The notes under the pieces are model-generated. The model ran no database searches. It saw nothing but the letters and a program-made list of their open reading frames with translations, and had not been told where the DNA came from. From contig DAOTZA010000043.1 in assembly GCA_034434515.1 (NCBI GenBank), positions 1-64,000 on the forward strand: 64,000 nucleotides of DNA, read 5' to 3'. Below are positions 8,101 to 17,057 of the stretch, in pieces. Origin of the DNA: NAK19 sp034434515. GTDB taxonomy: Bacteria; Chloroflexota; Anaerolineae; Anaerolineales; UBA4823. A program made the translations under genes and the position numbers. The stretch's first letter is position 1; each line of letters opens with the position of its first letter.

Positions 8101-9360
8101 TTATCCCGAAAGTTTTGCTATGATAGAAGTCGCTTCAGGTAAAACAATCACCTTTGCATCTTTACCTAAGATGTCCAAAGCATGGTCAACAGCTTCTTGG
8201 ACCGTTAAGAACGGTTGCCACCGGATTTGACGCACTATGCTGTCGTCAAAAGAAGAAACGCAAAAAATCCTTGCTTTCTGCTCAATCAGCGCTATGGCGG
8301 CCGCAATATGGCCTCCTTGCACAAATTTTTCCTGGATTCTCCGAATCGCCTCTTCTGGGGTTGGAATTTCCATCATCCATTGTTCCAGCACCGCGTTGCC
8401 AAAACCTTCCGTACATTCTGCAACCAGAATGATGATGCCGTTGTCGCAAACAAAATCCTTGGCAGATTGCAAAGCTTTGTTGGACTGTAATAAATTGATA
8501 TCTTTTGGATAACCTCCAGGACTGGCAATGACAATATTAGCCCGCCGGGAAATTTCGATGGCGCCGCGTTCGATCACAGCCCGACATCCAGCCCGATGAG
8601 CTTCGATCACATCCCCGGCAAATGCCGCTACAATGCGATGTTGGTGATCGACAATCACATTCAGAATAAAATCCACCCCCAACATCGCAACCCCTTCTTC
8701 CAAATCCTCCCGCACAGGGTTACCTTCAATCCTCATCGCCGCAGCTTCTGGAGAAACCATCCAGCGATGATTGGCATAAATGGTTTCTCGCGATGCACAG
8801 CCAGGCAAAATTGCTTTTGCACCTCCTGAAAAGCCTGCAAAATAATGAAATTCGATGTTACCCAAACAAATACGCACATCGGCTTCGACAAGTGGACGGA
8901 AGATTTCAACCCTTGTGCCCCGGCTGGTTATCCCCAACGTTACAACATCGTCTGGATCATGGTTTATTGCCCGAATGCGTTGGAATATTTTTGGAGAAAT
9001 CGCCTTTTGCATCTCCTCTTCGCTCATTGGGCGATGAATTCCTAAGGCAAATACGACAAAGATATCTTCATCAGGTATTCCGGCAGCCTCCAATTCACCA
9101 ATCACAAAAGGCAACATTTTGTCTGAAGGCGTGGGTCTGGTTAAGTCACTGGTAACAATGGCAATATTTTGACCACGGCGAACAATCTCCCGTAAACGTG
9201 GGCTTCCAATTGGATTTTCCATTGCCTGCCGAAGCGTCTGGGTCTCATTAATTTCATCAACGATCGACTTGGGATAATAAATCCCCAGCAAATTTTGACG
9301 CGGGATTTCCAGGCGGATTATTTCTCTGCCATACGGAAGCCAGACTTCTTCTCGTTCCAT
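8101..9360 (-). CDS. larA: LarA-like nickel-dependent racemase
   Basis: A 419-residue LarA-family protein. Residues equivalent to the lactate racemase centre are visible: H109 (GIHRP) and H172 (EFHYFAG) as the acid/base histidines, K182 (GGAKAILPG) as the lysine tethering the nickel-pincer nucleotide, and H198 (ANHRWM) as the nickel ligand. LarA homologs racemise or epimerise various 2-hydroxy acids, so lactate is not assured. The pincer-cofactor genes larB, larC and larE are not in this window. It lies 35 bases upstream of AOR 1 and probably shares its transcript; a hairpin at 9388-9423 separates it from the aminotransferase gene before it. The start has only a weak purine-rich ribosome site. 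Confidence 0.8.
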   Translation of the reverse strand: MEREEVWLPYGREIIRLEIPRQNLLGIYYPKSIVDEINETQTLRQAMENPIGSPRLREIVRRGQNIAIVTSDLTRPTPSDKMLPFVIGELEAAGIPDEDIFVVFALGIHRPMSEEEMQKAISPKIFQRIRAINHDPDDVVTLGITSRGTRVEIFRPLVEADVRICLGNIEFHYFAGFSGGAKAILPGCASRETIYANHRWMVSPEAAAMRIEGNPVREDLEEGVAMLGVDFILNVIVDHQHRIVAAFAGDVIEAHRAGCRAVIERGAIEISRRANIVIASPGGYPKDINLLQSNKALQSAKDFVCDNGIIILVAECTEGFGNAVLEQWMMEIPTPEEAIRRIQEKFVQGGHIAAAIALIEQKARIFCVSSFDDSIVRQIRWQPFLTVQEAVDHALDILGKDAKVIVLPEATSIIAKLSG

Positions 9361-9387
9361 CTCGTTTCAAGCTAGCATCTTCAGCAT

Positions 9388-9423
9388 ACTGCCTTCTTTC
9401 CTCGGGATGGGAAAGAAGGCAGT
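9388..9423 (-). terminator. Intergenic hairpin after the GabT-like gene
   Basis: A 14-bp perfect inverted repeat (9388-9401 with 9410-9423) and an 8-base loop stand between the aminotransferase stop and the larA start. No U-run follows on the minus strand, so it may attenuate or process rather than fully terminate. Confidence 0.5.
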
Positions 9424-9459
9424 ACGATTATAAACGAGCTAAACCTTTTTCATCATCGA

Positions 9460-10743
9460 TTACGAAAATTTAGGTATTACTTCTCTTAACGAATCGTGGA
9501 AAATTGAAAGTGCCAGGTCGATTTCTTCCTTTGACACAATCAATGGAGGTATCCAACGGATTGTATTGTCCCAGGTACCACAGGTCAAGAGCATTAATTT
9601 TTTATCTAAGCAGGCATGCACAACATCTTTGGCAGTTTTCTTATCCGGTTTGCGATCCGAGGTTCGAAATTCAGAGCCGATCATTAAGCCGAGTCCGCGA
9701 ACATCACCAATGACCGGGAACTCCTCCTGAAGATGTTGCAAGCCTCGTTTCAGTTGCGCGCCGCGTTCGACTGCGTTTTCGAGCATCTTTTCGCTCTTCA
9801 TTGCTCGAATGGTTGCAACAGCCGCAGCCGCCGCCACGGCATTGCCTCCGTACGTTCCACCATGAGAGCCTGGTACCCATTTCTCCATCAGTTCTTTACG
9901 ACTGAAGACACCCGCCAATGGCATCCCGGAAGCCAAACCCTTTGCCACGGTCATAATGTCGGGAACAATATCAAAATGTTGAAAAGAGAACCATTTTCCG
10001 GTACGACCAAAACCCGCTTGGACTTCATCACAGATGAGCAAAATTCCATGCTGATCACAGATTTTGCGCAATCCCTGCATAAAACTCCTGGGCGGAACGA
10101 CATACCCTCCTTCGCCCAGGACAGGTTCGATCAAGATGGCAGCCGTTTCCTCAGGAGCCGTCTGACTGAGCAGCAGAAACTCTAACTCCTCAAGACACCA
10201 GCGGCTGGTTGTTTCTTCATCCCATCCATAGCGATAGGCATAGGGGTAAGGAGCAACAAAAACACCCGCCATCAAGGGTTGATAGCCGACCCGATAAATC
10301 GTCTTCGAAGCGGTTAAGGACATCGTTGCAATGGTGCGGCCATGAAAGCTACCTTGAAAAACGATGATGTTTGTTCGCTTGGTTGCGTGTCGGGCAAGCT
10401 TAATCGCCCCCTCAATCGCTTCGGCGCCTGAGTTTGTGAAGAAGAAACAATCGATTTGCTCTGGGACAATCGTCTGTAGCTCGTCAATTAACTCGATGAT
10501 AGGCTTGTGCTTCACCAGGTTCATTTGAGCATGGATGAACCTGGCGGCTTGTTCTTGTATCGCTTTAACAACCGCGGGATGGCAGTGTCCCGTGTTGGTG
10601 ACTCCAATCCCGCAAGTGAAATCCAGGTATTTTTCTCCACTGATGTCATACACCCAACAACCTTCCGCCTTCTCCGAGACAATGTGGGTATAAGGCATCC
10701 AGACGGGTGATAGATGGCTCAGGGTTTCTTCGTATCTATTCAT
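9460..10743 (-). CDS. Class III aminotransferase, GabT-like
   Basis: A 427-residue fold-type I, class III PLP aminotransferase. The features are NSGAEAIEGAIKLAR for phosphate binding, DEVQAGFGRTGK around the PLP aspartate, and VAKGLASGMP with the Schiff-base lysine. It most resembles 4-aminobutyrate or related omega-amino-acid aminotransferases, which yield a semialdehyde and glutamate. The frame runs 48 bases further upstream into the preceding AOR gene, but AAAGGAG just before the ATG at 10743 fixes the start. It sits 20 bases after AOR 2, so its semialdehyde product could be the substrate of a flanking AOR. Exact substrate is uncertain. Confidence 0.85.
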   Translation of the reverse strand: MNRYEETLSHLSPVWMPYTHIVSEKAEGCWVYDISGEKYLDFTCGIGVTNTGHCHPAVVKAIQEQAARFIHAQMNLVKHKPIIELIDELQTIVPEQIDCFFFTNSGAEAIEGAIKLARHATKRTNIIVFQGSFHGRTIATMSLTASKTIYRVGYQPLMAGVFVAPYPYAYRYGWDEETTSRWCLEELEFLLLSQTAPEETAAILIEPVLGEGGYVVPPRSFMQGLRKICDQHGILLICDEVQAGFGRTGKWFSFQHFDIVPDIMTVAKGLASGMPLAGVFSRKELMEKWVPGSHGGTYGGNAVAAAAAVATIRAMKSEKMLENAVERGAQLKRGLQHLQEEFPVIGDVRGLGLMIGSEFRTSDRKPDKKTAKDVVHACLDKKLMLLTCGTWDNTIRWIPPLIVSKEEIDLALSIFHDSLREVIPKFS

Positions 10744-10763
10744 TGATGTCTCCTTTTGTTTTG

Positions 10764-12674
10764 TTATAGACCAACAGCATCTGCTACCCATTCGATACCC
10801 AAATCGACAAAGTTCGCTCGGGTGGGTAGACCATCTTGTGTCCAGCCCATGATCTGATAATACAGATCTAGAGCTTTTTCGAACTCATCCCTATCAATCG
10901 CCACCCCTGCGGTCGGGCCGGTACCCACCAGTGGCTTGAAGAATTTGTTGGGCAAGGTATCATCTTTGCGGCTGAAGCCTTCGCGCAGATTGAAGGCTCG
11001 CATCATGTTGATCCGTCGCTCACCGACTTTCATCAACTCATACAGAGAAACATCCCACCCGGTAACCGCCTTTACCATATTCACTAATTCGGTAGGTCCA
11101 TAAAGGGTCCAGGCAGGCCCCCATACAAACTGGCACAGCTCCAGGGTGTCCAAAATGCTATAGAAGATTTGACTATATGCTGCAAAGCGTACCTTTTCAG
11201 CGTTCAAACTACCTTCTGGTGGTGGATCCTTCAAATCCAATTCCGCCAGACGTTTCAAATACAGCTCACTGGTGCCGGCTTCATACATCGGGTCGTGTTC
11301 GCTAGATTGATGGTCTGCTCCGAAGGGATTGACGGCGTAGATCACCGCTAAGGACTTTTTCGCTTGTGGCATATGCGCCGGAGCTTCCTCGTTTTTCACT
11401 GTGATGAGACATTCCTCAGCTTCCGGGCCCCAGATTTTAGCTGCCCGTGCCGACCCTTGCGAGAGAATTGGACCTAACGCGCCACTCACAGTAACAATCT
11501 GACGCAACGCCTCCAACATCGCCTCAGCATTACCAAATTTCAATTCCAACCCACCAGTCTGTTCTTTACCAATGATGCCTTTCTCAAAGCATTCCATGGC
11601 GAAGGCGATAGTTGCCCCGCAGGTGATCGTATCCACCCCGTATTGATTGCATATCTCATTCGCCTTGCTGATAGCAACCAGATCACCAACCCCACAATAC
11701 GACCCAAAGGTGCTAAGGGTCTCATACTCCGGTCCACCATACAGAGGATCGACTGTCAAGGGGCCTTCTTTTACTTCGACAACCCGTTTGCATCTTACTA
11801 CGCAAGCATAGCAGGTGTCGCGTTCCTTGAGGATCGTATCATACATGGTCTCCCCGCTGATCTGCTCACACAGTTCAAACTGCCCCTCGTTATAGTTGCG
11901 TGTCGGCAGAGTTCCCCAGGCATTTTGAGGCATAACAACGCTGGCAGTACCGTACTTCCCCAAACCGTCGACATCCGGGTTTTCCGGCATCCATTTTGGC
12001 CCCAATTTATTGATCTCAGCCAATTTTTTCGCATCAAAGATAGCCGGTTTTTGGGTGCCGCGCACTGCTATGGCTCGCAAATTCTTGCTTGCCATCACCA
12101 GGCCCATCCCCGTGCGTCCATTGTTGCGATTGCTCATGCTCACCACGCTAGAGAAAAACACCCCGTTCTCGGCTGCCGGTCCAACCTGAAGCACCTCCGC
12201 CTTTGGTTCTCCCAATTCCTGCCGGATGATAGCTTCAGCCTCCCCGGTTAACTTGCCTACCAAATGAGAGGCATCGTGGATTTCTGCCTTGCCATTCAAA
12301 ATCGAAAGATAGACCGGCTTTTCTGATCTGCCACGCACCACAATCCCATCAAAACCGGCAAATTTCAATTCGGCAGGGAAGAAACCACCTCCCTGACTAT
12401 CCCCGATGGCACCGCTCATGGGCGACTTGGCATTGATATTTACCCGACTCTGGCCCGAAATCGCAGCCCCGGTCGTCACACTCACCATAATAGTCAGGAC
12501 ATTTTCAGGACCAAGTGGCTCTGCCTTTGGAGGCACATCTCTCAAAATGTAGTACATTCCCATCGCCGAACCGCCCATGTACTTGCGATAAAACGCTTCT
12601 GGGGGTTCTTCAACTTCGAGTTTACGCCGTGTCAGATCAACATGTAAGATTTTTCCGGTATATCCGTAAGGCAT
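10764..12674 (-). CDS. AOR-family tungsten oxidoreductase 2
   Basis: A 636-residue AOR-family protein starting MPYGYTGKILHVDLT, the usual N-terminus of the family. The ATG at 12674 has AAAGGAG upstream; the frame is open further upstream but lacks support. The cluster cysteines are C288-x2-C291-x3-C295, the classical spacing and the same numbers as described for the Pyrococcus furiosus enzyme, plus a distal cysteine in TLELCQF. Tungstopterin-binding stretches SPMSGAIGDSQGG and RTGMGLVMASK are present. It should oxidise an aldehyde to the acid with ferredoxin as acceptor. A Na+/solute symporter lies upstream and a GabT-like aminotransferase downstream, all closely spaced on one strand. Confidence 0.9.
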   Translation of the reverse strand: MPYGYTGKILHVDLTRRKLEVEEPPEAFYRKYMGGSAMGMYYILRDVPPKAEPLGPENVLTIMVSVTTGAAISGQSRVNINAKSPMSGAIGDSQGGGFFPAELKFAGFDGIVVRGRSEKPVYLSILNGKAEIHDASHLVGKLTGEAEAIIRQELGEPKAEVLQVGPAAENGVFFSSVVSMSNRNNGRTGMGLVMASKNLRAIAVRGTQKPAIFDAKKLAEINKLGPKWMPENPDVDGLGKYGTASVVMPQNAWGTLPTRNYNEGQFELCEQISGETMYDTILKERDTCYACVVRCKRVVEVKEGPLTVDPLYGGPEYETLSTFGSYCGVGDLVAISKANEICNQYGVDTITCGATIAFAMECFEKGIIGKEQTGGLELKFGNAEAMLEALRQIVTVSGALGPILSQGSARAAKIWGPEAEECLITVKNEEAPAHMPQAKKSLAVIYAVNPFGADHQSSEHDPMYEAGTSELYLKRLAELDLKDPPPEGSLNAEKVRFAAYSQIFYSILDTLELCQFVWGPAWTLYGPTELVNMVKAVTGWDVSLYELMKVGERRINMMRAFNLREGFSRKDDTLPNKFFKPLVGTGPTAGVAIDRDEFEKALDLYYQIMGWTQDGLPTRANFVDLGIEWVADAVGL

Positions 12675-12740
12675 TTTTTCACTCCTTTCTATATTTCCTA
12701 ATTTTTGTATTACCAATATTTTGGCGACTCCTTCAGTCTC

Positions 12741-14318
12741 TTATTCTTCAGCAGACAACCCCTTGAAACCAATTGCATTGGTCATGTCCACCGGATTTCC
12801 AAAAATATCGGTCAGCGATTTGGGTGGATCCATCTTCTGGGTCAGCAGGGATACAACAATGAAGAAAATCACAGACAGGATAAAAGCCGGAGTTGAGGCG
12901 ATATAGATTGCATCCCATGTGGCGCACTCGACTTCGAGTTCACAGACTTCAAGGGTTTGCGGGTAGTAATAGAAAGTCAGGATGATCCACGAAATCACTC
13001 CGCTAAAGAATGACGCCAGCGCGCCAGTATGGTTGGCTTTCTTCCAGTGCATCCCGATAATATACGGAGCTGCCATCCCAACCAGAATGCTTGTATTACT
13101 CAAGACGGCCAGGCGATAAATCGTTGAAGCAAATAAAGCAATGATTAAGCTTAACAAGCCACTGACCAGCAAAGATAAACGCGTCAATAGTAACTCGGTC
13201 TTATCGCTGAGATTGGGCTTAAAAACTTTGATGATATTCTGGGTAAACATCGTCGCGCCGGCCAGCAAGGAACTATCCGAGGTACTCATTAAGGCTGAGG
13301 CAAGGGCGGCAATAAACGCCGCAGCCAACACTGGCGGCAAGAATTTCATTGCCATCGTGACTAATATGAATTCCGCCTCATCTGCTCCAATGTCCGAGCC
13401 AACAGCACCATAGGCAGCCATTCCAATCAAGGGCGACAAGATGCCAAAACCCAAATAAAGGGCAGCAGCCAGATAAGTGGATTGAACAGCCACTTTCTCA
13501 TTTTGAGCAGCACAGGTGCGTTGCAAATAATCCTGTGCTGGAATAGCCCCTAAACCCAAGGCAATCCAGGCTGCCACATAATACAAGGCTCCCAATCCAC
13601 CCGTGTAACCAAGATACCCCTCGTCTTTTATTGGCCAGATAGCAAAAGGCTCAGAAACATACTGCGCCCCAGCCAGGCCAAAAAATTCCCGGACGCCTCC
13701 TACATGGCTGATGATCCCAATCGTAATCATCACCAGCCCAAAGGAGGTCAGGAACATCTGCATAAAGTCTAACGCTGTATCCGCCCACAACCCGCCAAGG
13801 AGGGTGTAGAAAGTAACCACAACCGCAACCATGATCATACCCGCTGAAAGCGGCCACCCCAGCAAGGCAGCCAGGATCGCTCCACCAGCCACAATTTGGG
13901 CTGCCGTCCATCCAAAATACGTGATAATCTGAGTCACCGTTCCAATCACCGACATTGCAGTTCCATATCGATGTTGGAAAAAATCCATGATCGTGATATA
14001 TTGAGCACGGCGGGCAATGCGGACAATCAAAAAGCCGGCGATAACCAAACACATTGTTGCCCCAAACGGATCAAAGACGACCCCTTGAAAGCCATACTGA
14101 TAGGCGAAGGAGCTGGATCCCATCAGCGTCTCAGCCGCAAACCAGGTTGCCATGATTGACGGAGCAGCCATCCAAACCGGCAACCTTCTTCCCGCTAGCA
14201 CATAGTCCACGTTTGTCTCCACCTTTTTTGACGCCCAATATCCAATGATCATGCGGATAATCAGAATAATCACAATTCCCCCAATGACAATACCCGCATA
14301 TTCGTATTCGCCGTTCAT
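12741..14318 (-). CDS. Sodium:solute symporter (SSS family) 1
   Basis: A 525-residue polytopic protein of the sodium/solute symporter family with about 13 hydrophobic segments. It has the early VLAGRRLPVWMAAPSIMATW block (residues about 40-60), with the A-T-W-F-A-A-E pattern of TM2, and ALASALMSTSDSS in the sodium-site helix. It shares long identical stretches with the interrupted symporter at 17058-18686. AAGGAG precedes the ATG. The neighbours (AOR 2, saccharopine dehydrogenase-like, patA) suggest uptake of an amine or amino acid. The family also carries sugars, proline and pantothenate, so the solute is open. Confidence 0.88.
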   Translation of the reverse strand: MNGEYEYAGIVIGGIVIILIIRMIIGYWASKKVETNVDYVLAGRRLPVWMAAPSIMATWFAAETLMGSSSFAYQYGFQGVVFDPFGATMCLVIAGFLIVRIARRAQYITIMDFFQHRYGTAMSVIGTVTQIITYFGWTAAQIVAGGAILAALLGWPLSAGMIMVAVVVTFYTLLGGLWADTALDFMQMFLTSFGLVMITIGIISHVGGVREFFGLAGAQYVSEPFAIWPIKDEGYLGYTGGLGALYYVAAWIALGLGAIPAQDYLQRTCAAQNEKVAVQSTYLAAALYLGFGILSPLIGMAAYGAVGSDIGADEAEFILVTMAMKFLPPVLAAAFIAALASALMSTSDSSLLAGATMFTQNIIKVFKPNLSDKTELLLTRLSLLVSGLLSLIIALFASTIYRLAVLSNTSILVGMAAPYIIGMHWKKANHTGALASFFSGVISWIILTFYYYPQTLEVCELEVECATWDAIYIASTPAFILSVIFFIVVSLLTQKMDPPKSLTDIFGNPVDMTNAIGFKGLSAEE

Positions 14319-14357
14319 TCGTCACTCCTTCTCGAACTTTAATATATATATTGGGGG

Positions 14358-15563
14358 TTAATATTCCTTAACCTTATACGGAAAACCGTAGCTCTCCATT
14401 CGCTCCATAAAGGGAAGCGGGTCAAAGGCCTCAGGGCCAAATACTCCAGCGCCTTTCCAGATTCCATGCTCTATGAGTTCCCAGCCAATAACCGGGTTAA
14501 AAGCTGTTTGGGCAACAACGGCTTGACAGCCTAATCGGCGCATGCATTCCTCATTATCCGCAACCTGATAGATATAAACCTGGCGCGGCTTTCCATCTTT
14601 GATGCCTTTCACCCAGGTGCCAGCGCAGGTTTTACCAAACATTTTATCTCCTAAATGGGCTGGGTCCGGCAGACAGGCCGCCACAACGTCCCGAGGAGCA
14701 ACCCAAACGTCTTTCACCTTGATCGGCTCTTTGTTGTCCAATCCCAACATCTTCAGGGTCTTGAGTACGTTGATAAATTGATCACCAAGTCCATATTTAA
14801 AGGTGACTCGCTTACACTTAATCCAGCGAGGGATTAACAACACCTCTTCGTGTTCAACATTGACACATTCAATTTTTCCAATTCCTTCGGGAAACTCGAA
14901 GACTTCTGGTTCCGAGAACGGTTCGGTCGTATACCAGCCTTTGTCTGCCTCCCAAATCACCGGCGGATTCAGACATTCTTCGATGGTCGTCCAGATGGAA
15001 AAGTTCGGTGCAAACTCATAACCGCGCACCTCAAGATTTGCCCCATCCCGGATCCCAATTTCCTCAATTTCATCAAAGAGATAATCCTGTGCATAGCGGG
15101 CAAAAACATCTGCCATGCCTGGTTCAACCCCCAAGCCCAGGATCGCCAGAAGTCCTTTTTTCTCCCACAGTTCAGCGCGTTCGAACTGGTAATCACCTAA
15201 TTTCACGCCACATTGCCGATATGGATCAGATGGATGTGGCTCTGATAACGACATTGCCATATCCATATACGAACAACCGTAATGGTAAGCCGCTTCAAAT
15301 ATCGGCACATTGAAAGAGGGATCGCAAGCATTCATGATTAAATCAACTTTATACTTCTTTGCCAGCTCCTCGATTTGCTCCTGATGGCTTGCATCTACCC
15401 ACTCACCCGGGAAACGCTGAGTATCTCCCAGTTTACCTTGAACTTCCTTGATTCGTTCAGTATTGTAGTCGGAGAGTACCACTTGCTTTACCCAGGGTTG
15501 CGATTTGGCAATCACTGCGATTGCCTCGCCGACTCCACCTACGCCAACTAACAGGACCTTCAT
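14358..15563 (-). CDS. Saccharopine dehydrogenase-like NAD(P) oxidoreductase
   Basis: A 401-residue protein with an N-terminal Rossmann fold (VLLVGVGGVGEA, then an acidic LSDYN strand end) and the C-terminal half of the LYS9/saccharopine dehydrogenase family (GLGVEPGMADVFA, CAGTWVKG). Family members make or split saccharopine or carboxyspermidine-type imine adducts. Its position among aminotransferases and symporters suggests a role in degrading lysine or a related diamine through a saccharopine-like intermediate, but the reaction is not proven by sequence. GAGGAG precedes the ATG. It is separated from patA upstream by a 14-bp stem-loop at 15604-15656. Confidence 0.75.
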   Translation of the reverse strand: MKVLLVGVGGVGEAIAVIAKSQPWVKQVVLSDYNTERIKEVQGKLGDTQRFPGEWVDASHQEQIEELAKKYKVDLIMNACDPSFNVPIFEAAYHYGCSYMDMAMSLSEPHPSDPYRQCGVKLGDYQFERAELWEKKGLLAILGLGVEPGMADVFARYAQDYLFDEIEEIGIRDGANLEVRGYEFAPNFSIWTTIEECLNPPVIWEADKGWYTTEPFSEPEVFEFPEGIGKIECVNVEHEEVLLIPRWIKCKRVTFKYGLGDQFINVLKTLKMLGLDNKEPIKVKDVWVAPRDVVAACLPDPAHLGDKMFGKTCAGTWVKGIKDGKPRQVYIYQVADNEECMRRLGCQAVVAQTAFNPVIGWELIEHGIWKGAGVFGPEAFDPLPFMERMESYGFPYKVKEY

Positions 15564-15603
15564 GGTCGATTTATCTCCTCTCTATTTCTTCATTTGTGAC
15601 CCT

Positions 15604-15656
15604 GCAGAGACACTACCATAGAATGAATTTGTATTTTCTAAAGGCAGTGTCTCTGC
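15604..15656 (-). terminator. Long-loop hairpin downstream of patA
   Basis: Arms 15604-15617 and 15643-15656 pair over 14 bp in the minus-strand RNA; one pair is G-U there but A-C on the other strand, which favours the minus orientation. The loop is 25 bases and no U-run follows. It could be a terminator or processing site between patA and the saccharopine dehydrogenase-like gene. Confidence 0.4.
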
Positions 15657-15669
15657 GCCATGATTTTTC

Positions 15670-17031
15670 TTAATGAATGGTCTTGGCGACCTCGGCTAAG
15701 GTATCTGCAAGGCGATTCAAGACTTCGTCGATTTGTTCATATGTGATGACCAATGGAGGCTCAATGCGAATGGTATGCGCGCTGGTAAGCGTTCCGGCAA
15801 CCAGGACCCCGCGCTTAAATAGGCCGGCTGCCACCTTATATCCGACTTCAGCATCATGGAAATGTTGACCAATTAACAACCCCTTACCGGTGATACTATG
15901 GTAGATTTGCGGATACTTTGCAGCCAGTTCCTGCAATTTTGGCATAAGGTATTCACCCTTTGCTGCAGCTTGTTCCCACAACCGATCACGCAGAGTCACG
16001 TGGATGGCAGCAATTGCTGCGCTACAAGCCAATGCGCCGCCACCGGTAGTCGTGGTATGAATAAACGGATTTGGGTACATCATGCACTGCCAGATTTCCT
16101 CGGTTGAGCAAAACGCGCTGACCGGCATCACACCTCCACCAAGCGACTTCGCCACCGAAAGGATATCTGGCACCACATTCCAGTGCTCAACTCCCCACAA
16201 CTTTCCGGTGCGCCCCATACCGGTTTGCACTTCATCCGCGATTAGCAATACTCCATAATGTTTCGTTAGCTCCCGGACGCGCGGCCAGAAATCATCGGGT
16301 GGAACGATGGCCCCTGCTTCTCCTTGAATAGGCTCAAAGAGAACCGCGGCAATATCAATCCCCACTTTTTTGCAGATATCCAGTTGTCGTTCCACGGCAT
16401 CTGCATCACCAAACGGCACATGATAAACCGGCCCGCCATAGAGAAGCCCTGGGGGTTGTCGATAATCGGCCTTACCCATCATGCTCAGTGAACCCATTGT
16501 TTTACCATGAAAAGCTTTTACCGCCACGATAAAGCCACTCTTCTTGGTATACATCTTTGCCAGTTTAATTGCTCCTTCAACGGCTTCCGTTCCGCTTGCG
16601 CAGAAGAAACTGTACTTAATATCACCAGGGGTTATCTGTGCCATTAAACGGGCAAGCACACCGCGCAACGGATCGATCAGCTCCTGACTGGGCATTGGCG
16701 TGCGATTTAACTGATTCCGCACCGCTTCCACTACTTCTGGATGCGCCCAGCCTAAATCAAACAACCCATAGCCGCCGAGGCAATCAATATACTCCCGACC
16801 GAGGACATCGCGAAAAATCGCACCATTGCCCGTCCATTCGGTAGCCGCCCAATCGCCCGCTTCGGTGACCGATTTTCGATACTCAAGCCAGCCTTTATTG
16901 AAATGCTCAGCAAAGTTATACAAACTCTCTTCTATGATTTGTTTCCCCTCTGCCTCATTTACTTCGCTTTTCGCGATGATTTCCAACCACTTGCTGGCAT
17001 ATTCCTGGGCTTGATCTAAAGTTTGAGGCAT
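15670..17031 (-). CDS. patA: Putrescine aminotransferase
   Basis: A 453-residue class III aminotransferase that closely follows E. coli PatA (YgjG), including blocks that set this family apart: LEYRKSVTEAGDWAA, YIDCLGGYGLFDLG, SQELIDPLRG, DEVQTGMGRTGK, LGGGVMP, NPFIHTTTTGG and RGVLVAGTLTSAHTIRIEPP. The PLP lysine is in SVAKSLGGG. PatA moves the amino group of putrescine, and also cadaverine, to 2-oxoglutarate, giving 4-aminobutanal, which cyclises to 1-pyrroline. The ATG at 17031 has AAAGGAG seven bases upstream; an in-frame TTG at 17037 is less likely. The aldehyde product could feed an AOR in this cluster. Residue-level similarity is recalled from family knowledge, not aligned. Confidence 0.88.
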   Translation of the reverse strand: MPQTLDQAQEYASKWLEIIAKSEVNEAEGKQIIEESLYNFAEHFNKGWLEYRKSVTEAGDWAATEWTGNGAIFRDVLGREYIDCLGGYGLFDLGWAHPEVVEAVRNQLNRTPMPSQELIDPLRGVLARLMAQITPGDIKYSFFCASGTEAVEGAIKLAKMYTKKSGFIVAVKAFHGKTMGSLSMMGKADYRQPPGLLYGGPVYHVPFGDADAVERQLDICKKVGIDIAAVLFEPIQGEAGAIVPPDDFWPRVRELTKHYGVLLIADEVQTGMGRTGKLWGVEHWNVVPDILSVAKSLGGGVMPVSAFCSTEEIWQCMMYPNPFIHTTTTGGGALACSAAIAAIHVTLRDRLWEQAAAKGEYLMPKLQELAAKYPQIYHSITGKGLLIGQHFHDAEVGYKVAAGLFKRGVLVAGTLTSAHTIRIEPPLVITYEQIDEVLNRLADTLAEVAKTIH

Positions 17032-17057
17032 AATCAATCTCCTTTCTAAAATTTTGG

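Noticed and set aside
11643..12251. A 202-codon open frame on the plus strand opposite AOR 2
   Set aside because: It lies wholly antisense to a well-supported gene, has no ribosome site, and its translation lacks domain character.
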